Assembly (NCBI RefSeq): GCF_000003605.2
Contig: NW_003143811.1
Location: 17,152 to 51,506 of the forward strand
DNA: 34,355 bases
Direction: 5' to 3'
From: Saccoglossus kowalevskii
Lineage: Eukaryota > Hemichordata > Enteropneusta > Harrimaniidae
In this document: one piece after another, positions 1 to 10,690 of the stretch
How the letters are laid out: every line of letters starts with the position of its first letter
Numbering within the stretch: the stretch's first letter is position 1
Notes under the pieces: model-generated
What the model was told of the DNA's origin: nothing
The model's input: only the letters and a program-made list of their open reading frames with translations
The model's database searches: none
Made by a program: the position numbers and the translations under genes

Positions 1-2250
1 ACCCAGTCTGTTTCATTTGATAGCTCAGTAGTTAAATGAATCAAAAAACAAATAAAAAGATATAAAAAAAATTGTCTTAAATTTTTCAGCATCTTAAGCC
101 ATGAACAGTTAAAAACAAACCCCTAGCAGCTGACAAAGCCCCATTTTTTGAGAAGCATAATGAGAAAGCAATAATCAAATCAATCAGTCTAGCCATTTTC
201 AAGAATATTCACTTAAAAATGACAAAAATTCACATTAAATGAATTAGTATGACAAAGGGACAAAGTAAATCAATCTGACAGTGGTCCATTCAAAATCACT
301 ACATATAAAATATCAAAACAATTGTACTGGTGGTTTTCAAATGAACATCAGAAATATTGTTTTTACCAAGAATGACAAAAACATTCACTAAAATTAGTTA
401 TTTTCAGGAAATTATTTTCTATCAAATTTGATAGAGGACCGACCAAGGTAAAAAAAAATATTGATGCAATTGGGCAAAAGTCCAAAATAGCATTTTTTTA
501 ACCCAAGAATGATAAAAATAATTATTAAATTAGAGAGTTTAAGGCATCATCAAAAAAATGAACAAATCTGATAGAACCACCCAAGGTATAATTTGTAGTT
601 AGCATGAGTCCATACATCAGATTGTGTTTAAGAAGAATTAAGTCTAAAATGTGAAGTTCATTCTAACTGACAATCAGTAATATGAACAGCTTTCCTCGAC
701 TTTGTCGACAGTGGATTTTTAACAGCTGTACAGCGTAGATTTTTTCACAAGCATATCAAATTCACATTTTTTGCCATAAATCAACTAATATATATAGAAA
801 ATTATATTACACACTCTCTATTTTTGACTAAAATGTGTAGGATGTAAGAACTGAAAGAGAAATATCTGCATTTATGGGAATTTGTTACTGATTCTAGAAT
901 TCACTCACCTTATACCATGTGTGGCACTGCAAATATGCAACATATTATGACGATGTTAAAAGTTTGTTTTAGATTGACCTGTAAGGTCATCTATATATGT
1001 CATAATAAAATAAATTATTGATAGTAGCAACAACAAAATCTACTTGACAATTTGGTTGTTTACCTCAAAATATTTATTTTATTTTATCATAATCATACTT
1101 TTCAAAAAGTCCCACATCAGATAAAATTACGAAAATGACTAAAACTACAAACTATTTATGTGTGGCCATCATTGAATTTTATGTTTCTGAATCAGTATTA
1201 AATTTAGGATTTATTCATGCAAGATACATACATAATTCACTGTACAAACCCTAAAACTGGTTACACATGAAATTTGAATCTATTTGTTCAACACATCCTG
1301 TAATAATACCATCATAAATCAAACATACTAAATCACTGTAAGGATTGTCTTATGTCCTAATACATTTGTATTACTATACAAATTAAAATCAATATTTTAT
1401 ATCAATCAGTTCCACAGATGATGATTGAACGAGTCACAACATCATGTTACATTTTGTTAAATTTTCTATTGTTCAAATGTCAACAAAATTCTAAATGATG
1501 AGGCATGAATAAAATATTTACATAATAGTACTTGTCAATATGGACTATAATGTTTGACTGTACGAGAACCGAGCACTGTGACCAGTTTACATGATTGATT
1601 AACCTGATTATTAAAAACTGTATTAGAATTATCTCACTATACAATTAGCTTTACGCGATCAGACTTTATGTGATTATAAATAAATCTGATCAGGTTAATC
1701 TGTTGATAGACTGTGGTATGGTGGATTAAATTCACTTTATGCAAATTAGATCTAACCTTCAGATCCAAATGTGAATCTCCACAGTGTGTTGTCATACAGA
1801 ACAGATCGAAAAATCACATACTGTATACATATTAGTGTTTTTTCATTCACCACAGACTGTAGACAGTGTTGTGGGCCAGAGACCTCACTGGCAGTATTTG
1901 TATAACAAACAGTTGACGTATAATGTCATATCGAGGTTGTCACTCAATACGCAATGAATCAAGTCAAATCAAAGAAATCAAATCAAAGATAGCTTAGAAA
2001 GAACTCCTGTGTGCTGAAGATATTGGAGGCACGAAGTTAGCACCCACGCTTATGTTAGAGCAAATACAATATTTAAACATATAACTGCAAGCAATGATCT
2101 GGGGGGTTCCAAGTAGCTATGGTTTAACAGTTATAAATATTTAATGGAATAATGACCATATTTGATGACTTAATATTTTGGTCATATATCTTGACAGACA
2201 AAATTATAACACAAGTTGCCTGTCCCTATCAACAACAGCAATTATATCAC
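1..2250. other. AT-rich stretch without identifiable genes
   Basis: No open frame of 60 codons or more, no clear exon and no recognised element was seen, apart from the small inverted repeat near 1.6 kb. A sequence resembling the hairpin loop TCGACTTTGTCGACAG at about 698-713 may be a scrap of the element family seen at 12812. Confidence 0.5.
1590..1710. repeat. Small inverted repeat
   Basis: GATTAACCTGAT near 1597 recurs inverted as ATCAGGTTAATC near 1690, with about 80 bases between. It could be the core of a degenerate MITE. Confidence 0.4.
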
Positions 2251-2252
2251 AT

Positions 2253-2717
2253 TGATTTCAACGCCAAACTAATCAGATTTGCACATTATCCCTAGGCATC
2301 TATGTACGTTGTTTCATCAAAATCTGTTGAACGGTACTTGAGAAACAAAATGCCAAAAATGTGCTAACCAATATGCAAATTAGGTTATTAATGTGCATAG
2401 ATTTTAACCCAAAACTAATCAGGTCTGTGAATAGTCATGGAGCATCTATGTACCAAGTTGAAATGTTAAGATTAGTACTTAAAACATCAGCAGAAAAGCT
2501 GAAAATTTACTAATTACACAAATTATGTAATTAATATTAATCCAATAATTATCAGGTCTGTGCATTGTCCTATGACATCTATATACCAAGTTTCATTGTA
2601 ATGTGATTAGTACTTGAGATATCAGTGAAAAATGCCGAAAATTGACTAATCCTTATGAAATTTAGGTAATTAATATGCATGGGATTTCTACCCGAAACCA
2701 TTGTGTGCCTCGCACAC
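2253..2717. mobile_element. Element with three ~145-bp diverged tandem units and an end hairpin
   Basis: Three diverged units start at about 2253, 2400 and 2541. Shared landmarks are ATCAGGTCTGTG, GCATCTATGTACCAAG, AGTACTTGAGA and AATTAGGT, each ending in TTAATATGCAT-like sequence. The array is followed by a perfect palindrome GTGTGC-CTC-GCACAC (2703-2717). A tandem AT-rich core plus GC-rich terminal hairpin is the same plan as the element at 12812, although the sequences differ. The left end could not be placed. Confidence 0.6.
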
Positions 2718-3159
2718 GAGAGTCAAAAAGAAATTGTGACAGTGGCATCGTACACATGTATGAATAAACATAATTCATATAACAACATCCCTTCATTATT
2801 GAGGGACTGTGATATACAGTGTAGCATACATTAGTAGACTTTCTCTACATACTACCTAACAAAACAACAATCACAAGTGAATCTCTGTTTATGTTCAATT
2901 TGTTTATCAAGAGGCAAAACATTTAGCGCTAACTTGGTTATAAAAAATCAAATAATGGTACACTTTCCACAGGCAAAAAGTAAAGCATGAATCATACCAT
3001 AAGTGAATGACACAATGGCCCTACCCATGTTTAGAGAACCAATTGTACTGTTTGAGCTGTTTAACATAAGAAAAAAACTTGAATAAATTAGTTGAGTAAT
3101 GAGTTTTGTCACATTCTTGGAGTCCACCTACTGTTCACATTAGGCCACACCGACTTAAT

Positions 3160-3560
3160 TTTATGGATGACATCCGCGCGCACATTAGTTTTCGCCTGTT
3201 CTCAAAAAACAAAAACAAAAAATCTCCGACGACGAGTCTCCACAGATCGGTTTTCTGTCTGAAACTTGCCGACTCCTATTGTCGCAAAGCGCCGACTTGT
3301 CGTAAAACTCGTTTTGGACTACCTCAAAACCAAACTCCGCACAGTTAGATGCGCGTTACGTAAAGTGCAAAGACCTATAGGAAAGAGATTGTCTCAAAAC
3401 ATGCCAATTTTGTCATAAATGATCCAGCATGGCGACCACACCACCAAAATACGTGAGTATAAAAGTTCAGAGGTAAAACGGAGGGATTGTTGTCGACTGG
3501 TATGCAATTGACGTTGGCCAGGGAGATGTGACGTTTACACAGCTATATTTTCTGATTCGG
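3160..3560. promoter_or_regulatory. CpG-rich patch, possible promoter region
   Basis: CpG dinucleotides are clustered here (GCGCGC, CCGACGACGAG, GTCGCAAAGCGCCGAC and others), while the flanks are strongly AT-rich. It holds an 80-codon open frame (3106-3348) with no recognisable domain, which is better explained by base composition. The candidate first exon at 3429 lies inside. Confidence 0.35.
3429..3452 (+). CDS. Possible 8-codon first exon (MATTPPKY)
   Basis: An ATG in strong start context (A at -3, G at +4) opens eight codons that end in phase 0 at TAC|GTGAGT. An in-frame TGA lies two codons upstream, so this would be the true start. It sits in a CpG-rich patch (about 3160-3560) that contrasts with the AT-rich surroundings and resembles a promoter. 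No downstream partner exon was identified, and the product is unknown. Confidence 0.35.
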
Positions 3561-4940
3561 ATAATTTGCTTGCACACACAGCCAGTAATATTTTGATCAT
3601 ATGACAAATTTTCATCAAGATACATGTACATAATTGTCTGCATCCAAATTTTTGTTGACTCTTTGTTGGTGTTTTTTTTTCAATATCGAGCCTCTTATAA
3701 TTTGTTACATAGTTGAAGTAGTTCTAGAGCATTTGTGTCTACACTTAGTCTATCTGAAGTGTCACTTTAAAAGCTGTAGTTTGAATGTCAAAGAAGTTAA
3801 TTTCCAGGTTGCTGTTGACAAACTTATGGTTCACTTTTAATTAATTTTTTTTTTCAATACAACACAGTAAGTTTTTCTATATTATTGAGTTGATGTGTAT
3901 GCCTTTGGCAAAACTAACATCTACCTTATCCTCTTGCCATTTCAAATTCAAAGGTGATGATACCTGTGACTGCAATATAATACGATATGCCTCCTACAAA
4001 TAAAGACTTGTTTTTTTTTTGATACACTGTGGTTCAATTCGTAATAACAGCTCCGTAGTCCTGTGGTTTTAGCAGCATTTTTTTTTTGGCAGGATTTTTT
4101 TTTTTTTTCGCCCTCTTGCATTAGTTTTGGGGTCTTCAGAGGATGTCATCCATAACATTAAATCAGTGTGGCCTTATAAGAGTCCTTGTAGATCAGATAC
4201 TTATGTATGTATAATTTAGTGTGATCGAAATTGAATACATCTCGAAATTAATTACCTGTTTAAATTATCCACAGCCAAATACACAGAAACATTTTATGGC
4301 GTTTTTTTTGGAAACTAATTTTTGACTATGACAACCATTGAAAATGTCATCTTTCAACACTTTCTTTCATGCTATCGATGCATGAATTACAGCATCTATT
4401 CATTGTGAAATGGGCTATAAAATGACATCTCATAGACGTTCCTATGAGTCCTTGATTTTGCGTTCTGGCCATAAGATCATAGATACATTCATGAAATTCA
4501 GTCCCTAAAGTTTGTCGAACAATATCTCCGTAACAATGAAGCACATACAAATTCCGAGACCCAGTTTCAAAGATCGTTATCTTAAATTGAACTCATAGAA
4601 TGAACGAACAACAAGAAATGGCCAATGGCCACGTACAAAACCTATTTTTAGGAGGTTCCATAACTTAATCTCTTGCGCAAATATTAATACGGAAAATACA
4701 CAATCATATTCTCCCATATCTGCATGCCTAATAATGAGCGAAAGTCCTAATCACAATGAAACTATTACTCCCTTTAACCCTCTCGCAACCTTAAATGACC
4801 AGACAGTGTTAAAAGCACAATAGGAAACCTGTGTGAAAAACATTTTAAAAGACGCACACGACCCTATAACCTATCTACTGTCACAACAACATATCAAGAA
4901 AATCAAAAAACGTTATTAAACAACAGTGATATTTCCTACT
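3560..4940. other. AT-rich stretch, no supported gene
   Basis: It contains poly(T) runs and two open frames (3634-3840 plus, 4347-4550 minus) that show no recognisable domain or splice context. An AATAAA occurs near 4000. Confidence 0.4.
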
Positions 4941-5220
4941 GGAGAGAAAATATGACAAATAAGAAAACAAAACTTTAATAATTCCAATTTTGAAGACTAC
5001 TAGAATGTGTTAAATACAAATCAAAGATTCAGACTGGTAATCACAATTTACGATAGAAAAGGGAAGACACACCCAACCAAAAACACCATTAAAAAATAGG
5101 ATTTATAGACATTGTTCATTGCATGTCATAAAAGAAGATGAAATACACTCCTTTGTTATGTCCAAAATACCAAACACACAGAAAAAAAGCTCTTTCTGAT
5201 ATTATATTGCCAAAAGAAAC
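4940..5220 (+). pseudogene. Decayed LINE C-terminal remnant
   Basis: In mixed frames the plus strand reads ISYWRENMTNKKTK, then KIQTGNHNL, then NRIYRHCSLHVIKEDEIHS followed by FVMSK. This order (Trp-Arg block, TGNH-like motif, Cys region with EDE-x-H-x-F) is that of LINE polymerase C-termini. Several frameshifts and stops are present. Confidence 0.45.
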
Positions 5221-6255
5221 CATCGCTACAGAAATTATTCTATTTCATGAAAAGTTGTGATTTCATTCAAAATTTGTATATTGTATAATACTGACTTTTA
5301 CTATTACATTTATTTTATATACATATTGCTATTAACTGATAGAAAATGTTATTTCTAAGGATATAATAAGGATATTATTAGTATTATTAAAAGTGCAGGT
5401 ATACCCTATGCATATGAAAAAAAATGTAAATCAAAAATAATAAATATTGCAGAGATTAAACAGCAGTTTCACCAAACTAATGAGCTCGCATGTTAACACG
5501 TAACCTGCAGATTGACCGAGAATCTTTTTATTCATTCAGAAAATACACTTATTTTGGTTAATACGTGATAAAGTGTTTTCAGCGTAAAAAAAAAAGAGAA
5601 AGCGTATTTAGGATTGGAATGAAATTTAATTAAATTCACAGTTAATACATTTGTGATTGGTAACAGCCTGTAAAAGTGGTCAGTGACAACAGTAATAATA
5701 CAAGTAATAATAATCTTTATTCAATCCTATCGTCATTTGACTTGTTGCATGCATGTGTTTTTATTAATGAATTTTTGTTCATTATCCACTCTACATCCGA
5801 ACTAGCGGTGAGTCAAACTGTAGCAGACATCCTCAAACATTGAAACTTGTTTAATAATTAAACTCATCATACACATGATACTGTCTTTGAATAATTAAAA
5901 GTTTCCACAAAGTGATATTTATGGTTCTTCAATCACATAACATGACTTGACAGCCATTTTGCTTTTCGATCAATTTACCAATAATTTTGTGTAATTAGAA
6001 ACAAAATTGGCCAGGAAAATAATCATAGAAAAAAACCTTACGTGATTAATTCTGTATTCCTAAATTAGGGACAAAATATTTCACACAGTAGTAAAAAATA
6101 CAGCAAAATTTAAAAAAAAAAAGCACAATACTAAGTGAAGAAACAAATATTTTGCGCTTTTTTTCTGCCATTGCCCGCGCGGCACCCCGGAGTTTATAAT
6201 GGTCCGATTCCTAGAACCTGAGTTCATGACCACAGTCTCTCAAAGGGATCGGGAG
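5220..6255. other. AT-rich stretch, nothing identified
   Basis: No recognisable gene or repeat. A donor-like GCG|GTGAGT at 5808 has no acceptor-bounded open exon before it. Confidence 0.4.
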
Positions 6256-6578
6256 ACTGTGCCTGATTAGTCCCTAAAAGTGATAGCGGGACTACACTTC
6301 GTATTGTTCTCTGGATCGTACCACAGTCGACGATACGTGCCCCGTGTAACCGACACCCGCGACACGACACCCAGACTTCGTCACGGTAGTCCCGGGCAAT
6401 AAACAAACCGGAATAAATTCATGACACTGTGCCTGATTAGTCCTTAAAAGTGATAGCAGAACTACGCTTTCAAATAGCTCTATGGATCGTATCACAATCG
6501 ACAATACGTGACCCGGGTAACCGACCGACACGACACCGATACTTCGTCACGGTGGTCCCGGGCAATAAACAAACCGGA
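6256..6578. repeat. GC-rich direct tandem duplication, 170-bp offset
   Basis: Two copies (6256-6425 and 6426-6578) share CTGTGCCTGATTAGTCC, AAAAGTGATAGC, TGGATCGTA, ACTTCGTCACGGT, GTCCCGGGCAATAAACAAA and CCGG. They are far richer in CpG than the surroundings. Minus-strand open frames at 6224-6406 and 6292-6531 are produced by this duplication. A 7-bp stem (CAGTCTC/GAGACTG) lies at the left edge. Confidence 0.85.
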
Positions 6579-6579
6579 T

Positions 6580-9036
6580 AAAAGGGAAAGTAATATAATT
6601 AAACACGGTGTGTAGCCATCGGCACCAGGGAAGGAAAACCACGGTTGCTAATCTCCTAACAACCTTGCTTATACTGAAATGTCATAGTTTCTTAAATTAC
6701 ATGCAAGTGTTCTCACGTGTAAGTTGACTGGGCCAGTGATGATCACTGACTCGAGATCGAGTCTTCAATCTCGTTATGTTCAATTAAATTGAAAGTGAAA
6801 ACAAATTACATGTAGTATGTACATACCAGTTCGGTGGGTATTCTGTTCCTTTTTTCACGCGAATATGTGACTTGCTGGTCCTTGTTGATTTCCAACGATC
6901 AGATATGAATACGTCGCTTGTTTGTATTGAAATGATATCGTGTAATAGCATTCAGTCCGCGCCCCTTAGTGACGAAATACGACGAGGTCAGGGGTTAGTT
7001 AATGACTCCTCCCAGAAATATTACAGCAGGGATAAAACATAGTTTCAAACAAATACTGAAAATTCACTATCTGGTGTATCAAGACTGAAAATAACTAGCA
7101 AACGTATTTCGGGGGGGGGGGGGGTCGCCAAAAAATGGCGCACATATCAGGTAACCACTTACACATAGTGTAATGTATACTAGGTCATAAATAACACAGT
7201 TAGGCACACACAATACAAACATAAATTGATAGATAAAGAAATGGAACGCCACAGAGCACGAGGGGGGGGGGGGTAATTTGGCACTATTATTTGCATACTT
7301 GTTTTCATCTTATAATTATGACCAAATGACTAAAAATAGACCCAGGAAAGTATATATTTTTGGAATCGCCAGATTTCAAGCTTTTCAAAGGTGTGTTTGC
7401 CATGCCCTTATCTGCATTCTACGGTGCGTTACTTAATCAAAAATGAAAAATTACTTTTTTTGTAAAAAAAAAATAATTACGCATTTATGAATTTTTGTTT
7501 TCACTTTTCCCACTAATCCCAGTTGTTCAATAGTCTGGTAAATTTACTGTCTGGTCAGTTTTATTCAAGCAGCGCGTTTTGAAAAGTAGTGTTCTGAATT
7601 TTAATTTCTGTTTTTGTCGCATTGCTGCCAAATCAAACCACAACACGTTGGTAAATAATCCATGAAATAGTTTGTCTGGACACATTCAAGTTCCTCTCAT
7701 TGTCACCTTAAAGCTGTGAAAATTTTGTGTTAATCCGACGACAATAAGTATACGTTATTTTTGGTTAAGACCTTGTATTTTGAAAAACATAAACTCCTAG
7801 AAAACATGCATGAAGTCACAGCAAAGATTTTCAAGCTTGTTTATCGGCACAAACGATTTGTTTTCCCTTCAAGGTCTGCTTTAACATGTGTAGGGGCATC
7901 CAAATGTGTAAGGCTATTGGAAACCCCCCCCCCCCAAAAAGGAATGGGATAGCTATAATTGGATAAAATTGGCAGATGAAAACACCACAATCAATGAATT
8001 TTTTCAGTGGCTGTGTGATCTTGTGTCTGACACATTCATATGCAAATGACTAATCTGTGAAATAAACAGGGGCGGAGACAAACCACTCAAATGTTTGGAA
8101 ACACTCATTGTGTATCAGATAGCTACTGATAACACATCCTAACATTGCTTTGTCTTGAGTTAATCTTTGAAACTTATAGGCACACAGATTAAACCTGTGT
8201 TGTTGATTTTTGAAAACACTACTGAGGCTGCCTTGCTTCCCTTCAGAAAATCTACATTTTAACCAACTTACATGACATTCTATGAAAACACCCTTTCAGC
8301 AGTTTATCACAACAGCATTTGGCCAGGAAAACAAAGAACACTAAAATAATAAAGACGACAAAACCACATTAAAAAAAGATAAATACATAAATGACTTTTT
8401 TAAATTCAGGAAATTAGCTGCCTCTACAAAATAAGGCTAAATAAACCTAAAAATACACCACGAAGGCAAAATCGTTATAATATTACCCTAGGCCAAAACA
8501 AAATGTTTTTCTTAGAAAATTGAAAAATTGTACGCACGGTAACGAGAATTTTTTTTATTATCATTATACTTGTTTTCGTATTAAAATTTGATACCGCAAC
8601 AAAATACAAGTTCAGTATACCTTCAAAACGCCCTCTGAAACAGAGAACAAGCATTTCTCCTTTCTATCACATGGCCCTTAGTACAGGTAGCAAGCAAACC
8701 CATTTTTTTGTATTATATGATAATACAAAACAAAGTAATACTCCAGCTATTTACAATATACCCTTCCCCAACTTCGCGCGCACTAAGCACCCGCCAAATG
8801 TGTACCTGTTACCCGGCCCGTTACAGCTTCCTTTCTCGTTGACATAAAACACTACATGAAATGGGTGGGGGGGGGGGGTTCTTAATTAGATTATGCTGCC
8901 AAATTTATCAGGCTTTCATTCCAAAATTAACCAACAAGACTAGAGTCCAATACATGTTCCGAATAGAGAATATTTCACATATGCAACACTTCGTATTTTG
9001 TCTGTTGATTTTGACAAATTTGTTGTAATTTTTCGA
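6580..9036. other. Intergenic or intronic stretch with long G/C homopolymers
   Basis: Runs of 12-14 G or C occur at 7111-7124, 7262-7273, 7924-7935 and 8867-8878. An imperfect palindrome, GGTTGCTA/TAACAACC, lies at 6643-6664. No exon with both splice signals was found; the 63-codon frame at 7761-7952 ends in the C run and is not supported. Confidence 0.4.
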
Positions 9037-9172
9037 ATCAGAATGCGACCTCTACGGGCATTACTCGAGTCGATGATCTTACCATCAGAATGCGACCTCT
9101 ACGGGCATTACAGGAGTCTCTGATCTTACCATCAGAGTGCGATTTCTACGGGCATTACGCGTGTCTCTGATT
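9037..9172. repeat. 47-bp tandem repeat, three copies
   Basis: Units start at 9037, 9084 and 9131. Each has ATCAGARTGCGAYYTCTACG, GGCATTAC and TGAT(C/T). The copies differ at a few sites only. Confidence 0.9.
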
Positions 9173-9434
9173 CAACAAACTGCATCTCTCTGTCACTAAC
9201 AATTTGACAATTTTTGGTCTAGCTATATATACTACAGGTACGAGGCAGGTAGTAAGTATATATTTTAATTGACCTGGTCCACCCACACAAACAAACTCTG
9301 ATACTAAAAATATATATCCGAGATAAATATTTACAAAAAATAAATTATACTAAAACTATATATGTAGTGCCTTAAAACTAAAAGTAGACAACATATGCGT
9401 GTTTGTGGAGCGTAATAGAGATTGAAATTTATAA

Positions 9435-10060
9435 TCATTCGGTTGTACTGAATTGATGTGGTATGAATTGCGCCCTCAGCAATTGATAGGCAGGACACAC
9501 AAGAAGGAAATAACATTCATCTTCTACGACCACTAAATTACAAATTTTACAAAATCTTGCGTCGCTTTCAATACCTTCGTGTCTGCCCACTTCAGTACCC
9601 AGAGGCAGACAACCACAACAGAAACATGCATTCATTTTGATAAATTTTAAATTACAGTTAAAAAATAAATATTTGTCAGTCTATAATGAGCTTTTAAAAC
9701 GTATATATGTCCATAGTTTTGGGTTATTACGTACGTTCGCCCACCGCTATTGGTGGCAGACATCTTGAACACGAAACATAAATTTCGAAATTAACATACT
9801 TACATAACAGATTGTTAACAGATGATGTCCAGTTATCCGTGTCCGACTCGTCTGAGCTAAAAAGCATGGGTTTGGCCAAAAGTTAACACAACGCTTTATA
9901 CTAGAAACACGGCCACATTCTCCAAAAACTGCATCATTTGTGGCGTTCGGAGGTAGACCCAGCAATTTTCGGCACCACTTACGTAGTACCTTTTCTATTG
10001 CTTCGAAGTATTGATAGCCCCAATCCGAAAAGCAAAATCGGTAAAATTGGTGAATCAAAC
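9435..10060 (-). pseudogene. LINE reverse-transcriptase 3'-end remnant, minus strand
   Basis: Two minus-strand frames together resemble the end of a non-LTR retrotransposon polymerase. The first (from about 10060 to 9750) reads WGYQYFEAIEKV, then LRKWCRKLLGLPPNATND and AVFGECGRV, which is the thumb region seen after the RT domain. The second (9435-9635) carries FCKICNLVVVEDECYFLLVCP, split here as Cys-x2-Cys followed by EDE and FLLVC, the C-terminal Cys-rich motif. The two are in different segments with about 110 bases between, and upstream RT motifs are missing. This is a decayed, 5'-truncated copy of the Jockey/CR1-like broad group; the clade is not assigned. Confidence 0.65.
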
Positions 10061-10077
10061 AATTTGACAGCTTTTGA

Positions 10078-10690
10078 CTAAGAGTTTCAATGATTCTATC
10101 GAAGATGAACACCTCACATTCTGTCACTTTCCGATGAATATCTCAAAAACAGCACCTAAAATGGCTAATTACAGTGAATTGGGTAAATATCCAATTAATT
10201 ACTTCCCACAAAAACAGGCATTTAAATATATGAACAAAATATCTATCTCCAATAACACACTTATATTTGAGGCATTCTTGGTTAACAGAAATATAAAGAG
10301 CAAATGATACATAAAAAATGAAATCCATTTTCCATGAATCAGATGCAAATTACTACGAACTAATAGATTCTCAGGACCCACTAATATCAGCGAAATTAAT
10401 AAATACTGATGTAAAACTAAAAATATGCATTTTCAGTACAATGGAAAAATTAAATACATGATGGCAAAAGAAGAAGGGGTAACGGAAGAAGCAAACAAAG
10501 AACCTACCGTTATTTAAACAAAACTATTAGTTTAGGAGATTACTTGACATTAAAGATATTAAACTCCTGGAATTAATTAGTAAGTTTCGTCTAAGTAACC
10601 ATTCACAGATCAGGGCGCCATATTCCGTTGCCAGTAAATGAAAGGGTATGTTTTCTCTGTAACACACAAATATGATTGGAGACGAACAGT
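10078..10690 (+). pseudogene. LINE reverse-transcriptase 3'-end remnant, plus strand
   Basis: The plus strand reads SIEDEHLTFCHF, then ISKTAPKMANYSELGKYPI and QAFKYMNKISI, the same thumb-region block as in the neighbouring minus-strand remnant. Past a stop at 10305 the similarity continues in shifted frames (LISAKLINTDVKLK, then NERVCFLCNTQI near 10640, a Cys-x2-Cys motif). It is frameshifted and decayed. It begins where the minus-strand remnant ends, so the two fragments lie head to head. Confidence 0.6.

Noticed and set aside
19-32. TAGCTCAGTAGTTA, similar to a tRNA A box
   Set aside because: No B box or cloverleaf follows in the AT-rich sequence, so no tRNA or tRNA-derived SINE is supported.
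905-990. Minus-strand donor AAG|GTGAGT near 911 with an open hydrophobic stretch before it
   Set aside because: The open frame hits TAA immediately before the donor, the acceptor is weak, and no partner exon was found.
4347-4550. 67-codon minus-strand frame (contains CYGDIVRQTLGTEF)
   Set aside because: It has faint resemblance to HEAT-repeat text only; no supporting exon signals, and length is within chance for this window.
6224-6531. Two overlapping minus-strand frames with similar peptides
   Set aside because: They arise from the GC-rich 170-bp duplication and overlap each other; no domain or splice context.
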